A DNA stretch of 64,000 nt from Paracraurococcus lichenis (GCF_030657435.1 NZ_JAUTWS010000005.1:186001-250000); one strand, 5' to 3'; shown: positions 43,069 to 53,015, counted from the stretch's first letter. The notes: a model not told the origin generated them from the sequence alone. Translations and numbers: made by a program.

Positions 43069-45531
43069 TCACTGCGCCGCCTGCGCCAGGTCGGGATCCG
43101 GGGCGCGCGGCTCGGCCGGGCGCTCGACCAGCACCATGGGCTGCGGGCGCGGGATCATGATGCCCAGTTCGTCAAAGCGCTGCTTGATCCGCCGGTTGAA
43201 CTCCCGCGCCACCGGCCAGCGCGCCGCCGGCTCGGTCTTCACCCGGGCGCGGATCGCCACCCCGTTGTCGGCCAGCTTCTCCACGCCCCAGACATCAATG
43301 TCGTCGCGGATCAGCGGCTTCCACTTGGCCTCGCCGCGGATCTCGGCGCCGATCTCCTTCAGCGCCGCCACCACGCGATCGGTGTCCTCGGAATAAGCCA
43401 CCGTCACGTCCAGCACCGCAAAGCTGAAATCGCGGGTCATGTTGGTCACCGTCGTCACCGCGCTGAAGGGCACGATGTGCACGCTGCCATCCGTCGCCCG
43501 CAGCTTGATGGAGCGGATCGAGAGGTGCTCGACCACGCCCGAGAGGCCGCCGAGCTGCACCACGTCGCCGACCGCGACCGCATCCTCGAGCAGCAGGAAG
43601 ACGCCGGTGATGACGTCCCGCACCAGCGTCTGGGAGCCGAAGCCGATGGCCAGGCCGACCACGCCGGCGCCGGCCAGCAGGGGCGCGACGTTGATGCCGA
43701 GCTGGGCGAGGGCGTTCAGCACCACGAAGACCAGGATCACCACGCCGAGGACGGTGCGCAGCATCGGCAGCAGGGTGCGCACGCGGGCGCTGCGCGCCGC
43801 CTGGCTGTCGCGCGACAGCCGGTGCAGCCGCCGCTGGATGGCGGAATTCGCCGCCTCCCACACCACCAGCGCCATCACCAGCGTCACGCCGATGGAGGCG
43901 AAGGTGTCGAGCAGCCGGCGGCCGAGCGTCCCCGGCTCGAACCAGGCGAGGCTGTTGAAGCCCCAGACCTCCAGCAGCAGCACGACAGAGGCGCCGCCGA
44001 GCAGGGCGGAGACCAGGGTCTTCAGCAGTGGCACGTATTGCGCCGCACGGACGGCGAGGCCCGGGAAGCGCTTCGCCATCTCCGGCCCCGGATGCAGCAC
44101 GCGGTCCATGGACCAGGCGATGCCCTCGTCCAGCGCCTTGGCGAGGCCGACGATCAGCACCGTCAGCACCGTCCCGACCGCCAGCCGGTGCAGGCCGTTC
44201 TCCAGCGCCAGCGCCCAGACCGCCCAGGCGACGATCAGCCAGAGGATGACGAGGACGTGCCAGATATCGGCAAGCTGGTCGCGGGCGCTGCGCAGCAGGT
44301 GGCGGGTGCCGGTCGCTTCCTCGCCGGCCGGCAGCGGGTCGGCGCGGAGCAGGGCGGCCACCGCCTCCCGCTGCTGCAGCACGATGCGGGCGAGCAGCAG
44401 GGAGATGACCAACAGGGTCAGGTTGATGATGGCGTCATAGGCCGACCAGGGCAGGCCGAGCAGCAGCCCGGCCTCGGCCAGGGTATAGCCGCCGAGGCCG
44501 ACCAGCATCAGCCGCCGCAGCCAGCGGATGCCCCAGACGGCGGCGGCATTGCCGCAGGGGATCAGCCGCAGGTGGTCGGAGGCGGGGGAGAGCAGCATGC
44601 GCGCGACGGCGAAGGCGATGCGGGCGCCCATATAGGTATGCGCCATCATCAGCCCGACCAGCCGCGTGGTCGGCAGCGGCTGCATCAGGCCGAAGAGGCC
44701 ATAGACCGCGAGGCCGAAGGCGGCGATCGGCAGCAGGTCCACCAGCAGCCGCCCCAGCACCAGCGGCGCCCGCTTCAGCCAGGCCCAGGGCGTGTCGTCC
44801 GCCTCCAGCGCCATGGTGTCCAGCCAGCGCCGTGGCCGGGTGACGACGCGCACCATCAGCCATTCCGCGCAGAGGCCGAGCGCGGTCAGCACCAGCAGCT
44901 TCCAGGCGGCATCCAGCAGCCGGGTGCGGGAGACCGGGTCGCGGACCAGGTCCTCCGCGGCGTCCCAGAGCGCCGGGAGGTCGGCCATGGAGCGGATGCC
45001 GTCCAGCGCCTCCTCCGCCACCGCCCTGACACGGCCGGAGAGGCCGGCGAGGATCTGCGCGCCGACGGTATTGGGGGCGATCAGCGGGTCGGGCGCGGCG
45101 GGGGGCGTGGCCGGGGCCGCGCCAGGCGCTGCCCCTTGGGCTCCCCCTTGGGCCGCCGGGGCGGGGGCCGGGGCCGCGGCGGGCGGCGGGGTCGCCTCCG
45201 CTTCCGACCCCTCCGCCGCCGGGGCATTGGTCGGGGCGGGGCTCGCTGCCGCCGGGGCCGGCGGCGGGCCGGCCGGCTGCACCGCGGCGGGGGCCGGCGC
45301 GGCCCGGCCGGCGGCGGGTTGCGGCGCGGCATGGGGTGGCGCGCTCCGGCTGGCGGCGGCCAGCGCCTCCAGCGTGCGGAGGAATTCCGCCCGCCGCGCG
45401 TCGTCCCGCAGCAGCGCGGCGGCCCGTTCGAGGTCGGCGCTGGTCAGCCCGGCCGGCTGCGCGATCGCCGGCCGGCCGCCCGGCCCCGGCAGCAGGAGCA
45501 GGCCGAGGAGGAGGATGCGGAGAAGTCTCAT
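43069..45531 (-). CDS. Large MscS-family mechanosensitive channel
   Basis: 820 residues, much larger than E. coli MscS (286). Signal peptide, then an Ala/Pro-rich periplasmic linker (about 70-150), then about eleven membrane helices and a C-terminal MscS core: GVVGLAIGFGSQTLVRDVITG (pore helix), VGDVVQL, GVVEHLSIRSIKLR and DGSVHIVPF. The organisation matches YbiO-type channels. It releases solutes during hypo-osmotic shock. Upstream is a divergent small membrane protein gene. Confidence 0.9.
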   Translation of the reverse strand: MRLLRILLLGLLLLPGPGGRPAIAQPAGLTSADLERAAALLRDDARRAEFLRTLEALAAASRSAPPHAAPQPAAGRAAPAPAAVQPAGPPPAPAAASPAPTNAPAAEGSEAEATPPPAAAPAPAPAAQGGAQGAAPGAAPATPPAAPDPLIAPNTVGAQILAGLSGRVRAVAEEALDGIRSMADLPALWDAAEDLVRDPVSRTRLLDAAWKLLVLTALGLCAEWLMVRVVTRPRRWLDTMALEADDTPWAWLKRAPLVLGRLLVDLLPIAAFGLAVYGLFGLMQPLPTTRLVGLMMAHTYMGARIAFAVARMLLSPASDHLRLIPCGNAAAVWGIRWLRRLMLVGLGGYTLAEAGLLLGLPWSAYDAIINLTLLVISLLLARIVLQQREAVAALLRADPLPAGEEATGTRHLLRSARDQLADIWHVLVILWLIVAWAVWALALENGLHRLAVGTVLTVLIVGLAKALDEGIAWSMDRVLHPGPEMAKRFPGLAVRAAQYVPLLKTLVSALLGGASVVLLLEVWGFNSLAWFEPGTLGRRLLDTFASIGVTLVMALVVWEAANSAIQRRLHRLSRDSQAARSARVRTLLPMLRTVLGVVILVFVVLNALAQLGINVAPLLAGAGVVGLAIGFGSQTLVRDVITGVFLLLEDAVAVGDVVQLGGLSGVVEHLSIRSIKLRATDGSVHIVPFSAVTTVTNMTRDFSFAVLDVTVAYSEDTDRVVAALKEIGAEIRGEAKWKPLIRDDIDVWGVEKLADNGVAIRARVKTEPAARWPVAREFNRRIKQRFDELGIMIPRPQPMVLVERPAEPRAPDPDLAQAAQ

Positions 45532-45650
45532 GCGGCGGGGAGCAAGCCCATGGGGCCGGCCGGGTCAAGGATTCCCTGCCGGACATGCGGCCAGGGGCGG
45601 AACAAATCGGCGTCGCGGCCGGGCATTGCGGTTTCCCCGCGCTCCTCTAG

Positions 45651-45854
45651 ATGGTCTCCATGACGACCCTCCTCACGATCCTCGTCGGCATCGGCATGCT
45701 CGCCACCGTGGGCGTCCTGCTGGCCGGCATGCTCGGCATCACCAGGTCGGACGGCACCGGGACGCGGTCCAACACCCTGATGCGATGGCGCGTGGTGCTG
45801 CAGGGGGTGACGCTCGCCCTCTTCGCCCTGCTGCTGTTGCTCAGCCGACACTGA
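45651..45854 (+). CDS. Twin-transmembrane (HIG1-like) small membrane protein
   Basis: 67 residues: two helices (TLLTILVGIGMLATVGVLLAG and VVLQGVTLALFALLLLLS) joined by a short polar loop with NTLMRWRVVLQG, the HIG1-type signature. Family members associate with respiratory complexes. In related alphaproteobacteria the gene precedes an adenosyltransferase and etfBA; here the adenosyltransferase gene is absent and etfB follows directly. Confidence 0.75.
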   Translation: MVSMTTLLTILVGIGMLATVGVLLAGMLGITRSDGTGTRSNTLMRWRVVLQGVTLALFALLLLLSRH

Positions 45855-46022
45855 GCCGGCCGTTTTGACAGCCCGCGCCGGCCCGCCCTATTTTGCCGCG
45901 GGTTTGCGCGGGGCGGACCACCGCGCCGCCGGGTGCGGCGGCGGCCTGGGTGCCGGAGACCAACTCCCGGCCGGCTGCCGGCCCGCGGGATGCAGCAACA
46001 ACACTGGGAAACGGCAGAGGCG

Positions 46023-46772
46023 ATGAAGCTCCTCGTCCCCGTCAAGCGGGTGGTCGACTACAACGTGAAGGTCCGCGTCAAGGCGGACGGCACCGGCGTC
46101 GAGACCGCGAACGTCAAGATGTCGATGAACCCCTTCGACGAGATCGCGGTCGAGGAAGCGGTGCGGCTGAAGGAGAAGGGGGTGGCGACCGAGATCGTCG
46201 CCGTCTCCGCCGGCCCCACCGCCTGCCAGGAGCAGATCCGCACCGCGCTCGCCATGGGCGCCGACCGCGGCATCCTGATCGAGCATGACGGCGTGCTCGA
46301 GCCGCTGGCCGTCGCCAAGCTGCTGAAGGCAGTGGTCGAGAAGGAGAGCCCCGAGCTCGTCATCCTCGGCAAGCAGGCGATCGACGACGACATGAACGCC
46401 ACCGGCCAGATGCTGGCGGCGCTGCTCGGCTGGCCGCAGGGGACCTACATCTCGAAGGTCGAGGCGGCCGATAGCGGCCTCAAGATCACCCGGGAGGTGG
46501 ATGGCGGCCTCGAGACGCTGCAGCTCCGGCTGCCGGCGATCGTGACGACCGACCTCCGGCTGAACGAGCCGCGCTACGCCTCGCTGCCCAACATCATGAA
46601 GGCACGCAAGAAGCCGATCGCGACCATGAAGCCGGCCGATCTCGGCGTGGACGTGACGCCGCGCCTGACGGTGGTGAAGGTCGAGGAGCCGGCGAAGCGG
46701 CAGGCCGGCAAGAAGGTCGGCTCGGTGGCCGAGCTGGTGGACAAGCTGCGCAACGAAGCGAAGGTGATCTGA
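46023..46772 (+). CDS. etfB: Electron transfer flavoprotein, beta subunit
   Basis: 249 residues, the family's usual length. [18 protein letters not shown], then [20 protein letters not shown], and the AMP-site region [17 protein letters not shown]. It accepts electrons from acyl-CoA dehydrogenases. ATG 46023; etfA starts 2 nt after its stop. Confidence 0.95.
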   Translation: MKLLVPVKRVVDYNVKVRVKADGTGVETANVKMSMNPFDEIAVEEAVRLKEKGVATEIVAVSAGPTACQEQIRTALAMGADRGILIEHDGVLEPLAVAKLLKAVVEKESPELVILGKQAIDDDMNATGQMLAALLGWPQGTYISKVEAADSGLKITREVDGGLETLQLRLPAIVTTDLRLNEPRYASLPNIMKARKKPIATMKPADLGVDVTPRLTVVKVEEPAKRQAGKKVGSVAELVDKLRNEAKVI

Positions 46773-46774
46773 GC

Positions 46775-47704
46775 ATGGCGGTCCTGGTTCTGGTCGACCA
46801 CGACGGGTCGGCCGTGACGCAGCCGACGCGCAGCACGGTGGCGGCGGCGCAGAAGCTCGGCGAGGTGCATGCGCTGGTCCTCGGCGCCGAGGCGGCGGCG
46901 CAGGCCGCGGCGAAGCTGCCGGGCGTGGCCAAGGTGCTGCACTCCGCCGCGGCGCAGTACGCGAATGGCCTGGCGGAGCCGATCGCGGCCCTGCTGGTTG
47001 CGCTCGCGCCGAACTATTCCCACCTGCTCGCCCCGGCCTCGGCCGCGGGCAAGAACGTGATGCCGCGCGCTGCGGCCCTGCTCGACGTGCAGGTGCTCTC
47101 CGATATCGCCGGCGTGGTGGATGCCGATACCTTCGTCCGGCCGATCTATGCCGGCAATGCGCTGGCCACCGTGAAGTCGGCCGATGCGAAGAAGGTCATC
47201 ACCGTCCGCGCCGCCAGCTTCGACCCGGTGGCTGCCGAGGGCGGCAGCGCCGCCATCGAGGCCGCGCCGGAGGTGGCCGATCCCGGCCTGTCGCAGTTCC
47301 TCGGCGCCGAGATCGTCAAGAGCGAGCGGCCGGAACTGACGGCGGCGCGCATCGTCATCTCGGGCGGCCGCGCCATGGGCTCGGCCGACAATTTCCACAT
47401 CATCGAGAGCGTGGCGGACAAGCTCGGCGCCGCCGTCGGCGCCTCCCGCGCCGCGGTCGATGCCGGCTATGCGCCGAACGACCACCAGGTCGGCCAGACC
47501 GGCAAGATCGTGGCGCCGGAGCTCTACATCGCCGTCGGCATCTCGGGCGCCATCCAGCACCTGGCCGGCATGAAGGACAGCAAGGTGATCGTCGCCATCA
47601 ACAAGGACGAGGAGGCACCGATCTTCTCGGTGGCCGATTACGGCCTGGTCGGCGACCTGTTCAAGGTGATGCCGGAATTCGAGGCCGAGCTCGGCAAGAA
47701 GTAA
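46775..47704 (+). CDS. etfA: Electron transfer flavoprotein, alpha subunit
   Basis: 309 residues. The C-terminal FAD domain has [58 protein letters not shown] and [19 protein letters not shown]. With EtfB it passes electrons to ETF-ubiquinone oxidoreductase. An intrinsic terminator follows 17 nt after the stop. Confidence 0.95.
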   Translation: MAVLVLVDHDGSAVTQPTRSTVAAAQKLGEVHALVLGAEAAAQAAAKLPGVAKVLHSAAAQYANGLAEPIAALLVALAPNYSHLLAPASAAGKNVMPRAAALLDVQVLSDIAGVVDADTFVRPIYAGNALATVKSADAKKVITVRAASFDPVAAEGGSAAIEAAPEVADPGLSQFLGAEIVKSERPELTAARIVISGGRAMGSADNFHIIESVADKLGAAVGASRAAVDAGYAPNDHQVGQTGKIVAPELYIAVGISGAIQHLAGMKDSKVIVAINKDEEAPIFSVADYGLVGDLFKVMPEFEAELGKK

Positions 47705-47721
47705 GGCGATGCGCTGACGAG

Positions 47722-47756
47722 AAGGCCGCCCGACGCTCCGCGTCCGGCGGCCTTTT
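47722..47756 (+). terminator. Rho-independent terminator after etfBA
   Basis: Stem AAGGCCGCC-CGACGC / GCGTC-CGGCGGCCTT, 15 bp with one mismatch, loop TCC, followed by TTTT. It separates etfBA from the 3-hydroxybutyryl-CoA dehydrogenase gene. Confidence 0.85.
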
Positions 47757-47774
47757 CCATATGGAGTGGACGAG

Positions 47775-48653
47775 ATGGCAGAGGTGCAGAAACTCGGCGT
47801 CATCGGCGCCGGCCTGATGGGCAACGGCATCGCGCATGTGGCGGCGCTGGCCGGCATTCCGGTCGCGCTGGTGGATGTGAACCCGGCGGCGCTCGAGAAG
47901 GCGCTGGGCACCATCGGCAAGAACCTGGAACGGCAGGCCAGCAAGGGGACGATCCCTGCGGCTGCGAAGGCGGAGGCGCTCGGCCGGATCAGGGCCGGCA
48001 CCGACTATGCCGCCTTCGCCGAGTGCGACCTGGTGATCGAGGCCGCGACCGAGAACGAGGAGATCAAGAAGAAGATCTTTGCGAGCCTCATCCCGAACCT
48101 CCGGGCGGATGCGCTGATCGCCTCCAACACCTCCTCCATCCCCATCACCCGCCTCGCCGCCGCGACGGACCGCCCCGCGCGGTTCGTCGGCATGCACTTC
48201 TTCAACCCCGTGCCGATGATGAAGCTGGTCGAGGTCATCCGCGGCCTGGCGACCGATGATGCGACGGTGGCGACCGTGACCGCGCTGGCGCAGAGGATGG
48301 GCAAGGAGGTGGTGGCCGCGGCCGACTACCCCGCCTTCGTCGTCAACCGCATCCTCTGCCCCATGCTGAATGAGGCGATCTTCGCGCTCATGGAGGGCGT
48401 GGGCGATGTGCGGGCCATCGATGCGGGGATGAAGCTCGGCGCCAACCACCCGATGGGGCCGCTCGAGCTTTCCGACTTCGTCGGGCTCGATACGCTCTAT
48501 TCCGTGCTGAAGGTGCTGCACGAGGGGCTGGGCGACCCGAAATACCGGCCCTGCCCGCTGCTGGCGAAGTATGTCGAGGCGGGATGGCTCGGCCGGAAGA
48601 GCGGCAAGGGGTTCTACGACTACAGCACGAACCCGCCGACGCCGACGCGCTGA
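47775..48653 (+). CDS. 3-hydroxybutyryl-CoA dehydrogenase
   Basis: 292 residues from ATG 47775; a GTG at 47766 would add three residues. NAD-binding [17 protein letters not shown], Ser/His motif [27 protein letters not shown] (catalytic His) and [14 protein letters not shown]. It interconverts 3-hydroxybutyryl-CoA and acetoacetyl-CoA in butyrate or PHB metabolism. It follows etfBA, an arrangement common in alphaproteobacteria, though the terminator between them suggests separate expression. Confidence 0.93.
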   Translation: MAEVQKLGVIGAGLMGNGIAHVAALAGIPVALVDVNPAALEKALGTIGKNLERQASKGTIPAAAKAEALGRIRAGTDYAAFAECDLVIEAATENEEIKKKIFASLIPNLRADALIASNTSSIPITRLAAATDRPARFVGMHFFNPVPMMKLVEVIRGLATDDATVATVTALAQRMGKEVVAAADYPAFVVNRILCPMLNEAIFALMEGVGDVRAIDAGMKLGANHPMGPLELSDFVGLDTLYSVLKVLHEGLGDPKYRPCPLLAKYVEAGWLGRKSGKGFYDYSTNPPTPTR

Positions 48654-48657
48654 GCGC

Positions 48658-48972
48658 CTACGGGAGGAACAGGGCGGCGAGGTCGCGCCGCCCGTCCACC
48701 ACGGCGACAACCTCCACGCGCCCGACAGGGACGCCTTCCCGGTCGGGCAGGATGGCGTAGAGGACCAGCACGGTCCCGATGACCAGCACCCGCGCATCCG
48801 CGGCGATGTCGGGCCGCGCAGGGCCGAGGCGCGGGAAGCGGCGCAGCGCCTGCATCCGCCGGTGGATGCCCAGCACCACCCGGTCGGCCGCGTCCGGATT
48901 CCCCTCCGCGATGAAACGCCAGAGGTCGCGCAGATCCTGCTCCGCGCGCGGCGTGAGGAAGAGGTCAGCCAC
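48658..48972 (-). CDS. parE: RelE/ParE-family toxin
   Basis: 104 residues. LTPRAEQDLRDLWRFIAEGNPDAAD is the usual ParE/RelE N-terminal half, and RFPRLGPARPDI is the conserved centre. ParE toxins poison gyrase and RelE toxins cut mRNA; the family call here is not decisive. Its ATG overlaps the antitoxin stop by 8 nt, so they form a classical pair. It converges on the 3-hydroxybutyryl-CoA dehydrogenase gene. Confidence 0.85.
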   Translation of the reverse strand: MADLFLTPRAEQDLRDLWRFIAEGNPDAADRVVLGIHRRMQALRRFPRLGPARPDIAADARVLVIGTVLVLYAILPDREGVPVGRVEVVAVVDGRRDLAALFLP

Positions 48973-49306
48973 CTCCGGCGTGCCGGCGGCGCTCCTCGGC
49001 GATCAGCGTCTCGATATCGACCTCTTGCGGCGGGCCGCTGGCGCGGCCTTCCTCCCAGCGCGTCCGCAATCGTTCCGCGACCCGCTCCGGGGGAATGGCG
49101 TGCTCGGCGTCCGGCCGCATCGGGCCACATGACGGCGCCGCGTGGCGAGTGACCCACGCCTCGAAGGTCTCGTCCTGCTCCTGCAGCGCCTCCAGCCCGG
49201 CCCGCACCACATCCTCGGCCGAGGCGAAGGCGCCTGACGACACCCGCGCCTCGACATAGTTGGCGAGGTCGGACGGCAGGACGACCGAACGTTCATGACC
49301 AGGCAT
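48965..49306 (-). CDS. parD: ParD-like antitoxin
   Basis: 113 residues from ATG 49306. The N-terminal ribbon-helix-helix HERSVVLPSDLANYVEARV, with SGAFASAEDVVRAGLEAL, matches ParD/CopG antitoxins. The C-terminal region (about 60-113) is longer than usual for ParD (80-95 residues), with an acidic/basic tail (EERRRHAGGG). It neutralises the toxin and represses its own operon. Confidence 0.85.
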   Translation of the reverse strand: MPGHERSVVLPSDLANYVEARVSSGAFASAEDVVRAGLEALQEQDETFEAWVTRHAAPSCGPMRPDAEHAIPPERVAERLRTRWEEGRASGPPQEVDIETLIAEERRRHAGGG

Positions 49307-49381
49307 CGAGGCACCTCGCACGGGCCCCAGCGGGGCGGGCGGATCATGCCAGATCTGCCTGCCCTGGCGGAAGCGCCGCGC

Positions 49382-49897
49382 TCAGCCCGCCTTCTTGGTG
49401 AAATCCACCTTGTCGTTCGCCCCGGGATGCGGCGGCTCGCCGGTCGTCACAGCCTTGAGGTAGCCATAGGCATGCACCAGCGTGCTCGACGGGCTGTCCC
49501 AGTACTCCGCGCCCTCGCAGGTCACCTTCAGCAGCGCCACCGAGGAATCCTCCGGACCGCCCGGGAACCAGACCCGGAGCGGCTCCGACCACAGCTTCTT
49601 CTGCTGCGCCACGTCCCGCACCAGTTCCGCCGTGCCGTAGATCGAGACGTAGTTCTGGCTGCGCGGGTCGGAATAGGCCAGCAGGCAGCGCTCGTCCTCG
49701 GCGACCTCGCCGGTCTTCGGGCTGCCGGCCGGGGTGAAGAACCACAGCACACCGTCGAACTCCTTCTGGGAGGCGCGCATGGGCCGGCCGCGGAAGCGGC
49801 CCTCGTCGTCCATCGTGACCATCATGGCGATGTCCACGTCCTTGATCATCTCCCAGACCTTGCGCTTGGCCTCGGCGTCGCTGCGGGTTTCGACCAT
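49382..49897 (-). CDS. Pyridoxamine 5'-phosphate oxidase-like general stress protein
   Basis: 171 residues, split-barrel flavin-binding fold: IAMMVTMDDEGRFRGRPM, FFTPAGSPKTGEVAEDERCLL, YVSIYGTAELVRD. The family includes plant and bacterial general stress proteins that bind FMN or F420. GAGAGCGAGGGC precedes ATG 49897. It is divergent from gpmI. Confidence 0.85.
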   Translation of the reverse strand: MVETRSDAEAKRKVWEMIKDVDIAMMVTMDDEGRFRGRPMRASQKEFDGVLWFFTPAGSPKTGEVAEDERCLLAYSDPRSQNYVSIYGTAELVRDVAQQKKLWSEPLRVWFPGGPEDSSVALLKVTCEGAEYWDSPSSTLVHAYGYLKAVTTGEPPHPGANDKVDFTKKAG

Positions 49898-50032
49898 GCC
49901 CTCGCTCTCCTGTCCGTGGGGTTCGCGGGTGCAACGGCCGGGCGCCGGGGCGGTTTCCGGCCCCGGGAAGCAGCTATGCTTGCCCCTCCCGTGCCGCGGC
50001 GGTAACCCCTGGCCAGCCGAGGAGAATGCCCC

Positions 50033-51559
50033 ATGCCGCATCCGCGCCCCGTCATGCTCGTCATCCTCGACGGCTGGGGCTGGCGCGAGGACCCGGCGGA
50101 CAATGCCGTGCGCCAGGCCCGCACCCCGAATTTCGATGCCCTCTGGGGGGCCGGGCCGCGCGCCTTCCTGCATACCTCCGGCCATGACGTCGGCCTGCCG
50201 GACGGGCAGATGGGCAATTCCGAGGTCGGGCACCTCAACCTCGGTGCCGGGCGCGTGGTCATGCAGGACCTGCCGCGGATCGATGCGACCGTCGCGGACG
50301 GCTCCATCGCCTCGCTGCCGGCACTGACGGAGCTTGTGGGCAAGCTCAAGGCCTCCGGCGGCACCTGCCACCTGATGGGCCTGCTCTCCCCGGGCGGGGT
50401 GCACAGCCACCAGAAGCATGCGGCGGCGCTGGCCAGGGCGCTCTCGGCTGCCGGCGTGCCCGTCGCCATTCACTGCTTCACGGATGGCCGCGACACCCCG
50501 CCGCGCGCCGCGCCGGACTACCTGCGCACCCTGCTCGACGACATCGGCGGCTTCGCCGGCGTCCGCGTGGCCACCGTCACCGGCCGCTACTACGCCATGG
50601 ACCGCGACAATCGGTGGGAGCGCGTTTCCCAGGCCTACGACGTCATGGTCTCGGCCGCTGGCGCCCGCGCTGCCGATCCCGTCGCGGCGGTGGAGGCCGC
50701 GCATGCCAGGGACGTGACGGACGAGTTCGTCCCGGCCACCGCCATCGGCGACTATGCGGGCATGCAGGACGGCGACGGCATCCTCTGCTTCAATTTCCGC
50801 GCCGATCGCGTCAGGGAGATCCTCTCGGCCCTGCTCGACCCGGACTTCAAGGGCTTCGCGCGGCAGAGGACGGTCCGCTTCGCCGGCGCCGCCGGCATGG
50901 CGGAATACTCGACGGCGCTGAACAGCTTCCTCGGCACGCTCTTCCCGGCGCAGGACCTGAAGGACATCCTGGGCGAGGTCGTGGCCCGCGCCGGCCGCAC
51001 CCAGCTCCGCATGGCGGAGACCGAGAAATACCCGCACGTCACCTACTTCCTGAACGGCGGCGAGGAGCGGCCCTATCCCGGCGAGGACCGCATCATGGTC
51101 CCCTCCCCCAAGGTCGCCACATACGACCTGCAGCCGGAGATGTCGGCGCCCGAGCTGACCGACAAGGCCGTCGCGGCGATCGACTCCGGCAAGTACGACC
51201 TGATCGTGCTGAACTTCGCCAACCCCGACATGGTCGGCCATACCGGCAGCCTGCCGGCGGCGATCAAGGCGGTGGAGACGGTGGATACCGGCCTCGGCCG
51301 GATCGCGGCGGCGGTGCAGGCGCAGGGCGGCGCCCTGCTGGTCACGGCCGACCACGGCAATTGCGAGATGATGCGCGATCCCCTCACCGGCGGGCCGCAT
51401 ACGGCGCATACCACCAACCCGGTGCCGGTCTTCCTGGTGGGCGCGCCGACCGGCGCGGGGCTGCAGGACGGGCGGCTGGCCGATGTGGCGCCGACCCTGC
51501 TCAGGTTGATGGGCCTGCCGCAGCCCGCGGCGATGACCGGAAAGCCGCTTGTGGATTGA
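50033..51559 (+). CDS. gpmI: 2,3-bisphosphoglycerate-independent phosphoglycerate mutase
   Basis: 508 residues. VILDGWGWRED, QMGNSEVGHLNLGAG (active-site Ser), HCFTDGRDTPP, and the C-terminal metal site motif TADHGNCEMM with His/Asp ligands. It converts 3- to 2-phosphoglycerate in glycolysis, with Mn(II). First gene of the gpmI-envC-ctpA-deacetylase run, though a structured 200-nt gap follows. Confidence 0.95.
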   Translation: MPHPRPVMLVILDGWGWREDPADNAVRQARTPNFDALWGAGPRAFLHTSGHDVGLPDGQMGNSEVGHLNLGAGRVVMQDLPRIDATVADGSIASLPALTELVGKLKASGGTCHLMGLLSPGGVHSHQKHAAALARALSAAGVPVAIHCFTDGRDTPPRAAPDYLRTLLDDIGGFAGVRVATVTGRYYAMDRDNRWERVSQAYDVMVSAAGARAADPVAAVEAAHARDVTDEFVPATAIGDYAGMQDGDGILCFNFRADRVREILSALLDPDFKGFARQRTVRFAGAAGMAEYSTALNSFLGTLFPAQDLKDILGEVVARAGRTQLRMAETEKYPHVTYFLNGGEERPYPGEDRIMVPSPKVATYDLQPEMSAPELTDKAVAAIDSGKYDLIVLNFANPDMVGHTGSLPAAIKAVETVDTGLGRIAAAVQAQGGALLVTADHGNCEMMRDPLTGGPHTAHTTNPVPVFLVGAPTGAGLQDGRLADVAPTLLRLMGLPQPAAMTGKPLVD

Positions 51560-51564
51560 GACCC

Positions 51565-51760
51565 TTCGAGAGGGGCCCTGCCCCCCTCGAACTCCCCCCG
51601 CCAGGCCGAAGCTCGGCCTGGACCGCCCTGAGTCGGCAGGTTCCGCCGGCGAACCCAGGCCGGTCCAGGGGTCGCTCGACCCCTGGCGGGGGGATCCGGG
51701 AACCCATCGAAGGCGCCAGCGCCTTCGATGGGGCCCGATAAGGGGGGCAGCGCCCCCCTT
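51565..51760 (+). repeat. Five consecutive hairpins between gpmI and envC
   Basis: Perfect or near-perfect stems at 51565-51591 (TTCGAG/CTCGAA ends), 51601-51621 (CCAGGCCGA/TCGGCCTGG), 51665-51686 (CCAGGGGTCG/CGACCCCTGG), 51703-51732 (14-bp arms, CCCATCGAAGGCGC) and 51740-51760 (AAGGGGGGC/GCCCCCCTT). The last ends one base before the envC ATG and could hide its ribosome binding site. Confidence 0.8.
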
Positions 51761-51761
51761 G

Positions 51762-52943
51762 ATGGCGGCTTTCTTGTGCTTCACCGCCCTCGCCCAGCCG
51801 CCCACCCCTCAGTCCGTCGAGGCCGCCCAGCGCGCCGCCGCCGCCCAGCGCGAGGCCGCCGAGGCCGCTGCCCGCGCCAGCGCCGCCGCCGTCGCCGAGG
51901 AGCGCCGCCTCGCCGAGCGCCGGGTGGAGTCCGCCCGTCGCGCCCAGGCCGCCGAGCAGCGCCTGGCCCAGGCCGAGGAGCGCGCCCGCGCCGCCGGCAC
52001 CGCCGCCGCCTCGGCCGAGACGCAGCTCCGCCAGCAGGCCGAGGCGCTCGCCCCCGCCATCCCGGTCATGCTCCGCCTCGCCCTCTGGCCGGCGGAATCC
52101 CTGCTCGCCGCGCCCGGCCCGGCCGAGGACTCGCTGCGCGGCCTGCTCGTGCTGCAGGGCCTGTCCCGCAGCATGGCGGCGGAGGCCGCGAGGCTCCGCG
52201 GCGCCGGCGCCGAGGCGGCCCGCCGCGCCGCGACGGCGGCGGAGGAGGCCACCGAGCTCCGCGCTGCCCAGGCCGCCGCCCGCGCGGCCGCGCAGGAGGT
52301 CGAGGAGGACCTGGCCGAGGCCCGCCGCCGCCGCGCCGGCGCCCGCGATGCCGAGGCCGAGGCGGCCCGCCGCGCCGAGGACCTCGCCGCCCGCGCCACC
52401 GACCTCGAGGGCGCCCTCGCCCGGCTGCGGCGGGAGGAGGCGCGGCAGGAGGCCGAGCGCCGCGCCCGCGAGGCGGCCGGCCGCCAGGAGGCCGCCCGCG
52501 CCCGGACGCAGGAGGCCACCGCCCGCCAGGCCGATCCCGACCTGCCCGCGCCGCGCGGCGGCCGCGCCATGCCGGTGGCCGGCCAGGCGGTGCGGGAATT
52601 CGGCAGCGCCGGCGAAGGCGGGCCGGCCCGCGGCCTCACGCTCTCGGCCCTGCCGGGCGCGCGGGTGGTCAGCCCCTGCGCCGGCCGGGTCGTCTTCGGT
52701 TCATCTTTCCGCAGCTATGGCCTGCTGTTGATTGTGGACTGCGGCGACGGCTACCATTTTGTGCTGGCCGGGCTCGACCGCCTGGATGCCGCCCCGGGGC
52801 AGCGCCTGCTGGCCGGGGAGCCGGTCGGGCAGCTCGGCGAAAGGCCGTCCGGGGATGGCCGCGGCCGGGCGAATCTCTACCTCGAGTTGCGCCGCAACGG
52901 GCAGCCCGTGGATCCTCGGAATTGGTTTGCCGCCCGGGGATGA
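51762..52943 (+). CDS. envC: Murein hydrolase activator, EnvC-like (M23 domain)
   Basis: 393 residues from ATG 51762. The N-terminus is short (AAFLCFTALAQPP), and no ribosome binding site precedes it except sequence inside a hairpin, so the true start is uncertain. A very Ala/Glu/Arg-rich coiled coil (about 15-255) precedes a degenerate LytM/M23 domain (about 275-393): GRAMPVAGQAVREFG, CAGRVVFGSSFRSYGLLLIVD, GDGYHFVLAGLDRL, and GRANLYLELRRNG. The metal-binding His of active M23 peptidases are lacking, as expected for EnvC activators. It drives amidase-mediated septal wall splitting. It is followed by ctpA. Confidence 0.85.
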   Translation: MAAFLCFTALAQPPTPQSVEAAQRAAAAQREAAEAAARASAAAVAEERRLAERRVESARRAQAAEQRLAQAEERARAAGTAAASAETQLRQQAEALAPAIPVMLRLALWPAESLLAAPGPAEDSLRGLLVLQGLSRSMAAEAARLRGAGAEAARRAATAAEEATELRAAQAAARAAAQEVEEDLAEARRRRAGARDAEAEAARRAEDLAARATDLEGALARLRREEARQEAERRAREAAGRQEAARARTQEATARQADPDLPAPRGGRAMPVAGQAVREFGSAGEGGPARGLTLSALPGARVVSPCAGRVVFGSSFRSYGLLLIVDCGDGYHFVLAGLDRLDAAPGQRLLAGEPVGQLGERPSGDGRGRANLYLELRRNGQPVDPRNWFAARG

Positions 52944-53015
52944 GGCGGCCAGGATCACCGCTACACTCCCATTCGCGGCCGGGCAGGCCGCACCACAAGG
53001 ACATAGGTTGGCCGC

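Noticed and set aside
51565..51760. CRISPR array
   Set aside because: Hairpins differ from each other in sequence and there are no regular spacers or cas genes.
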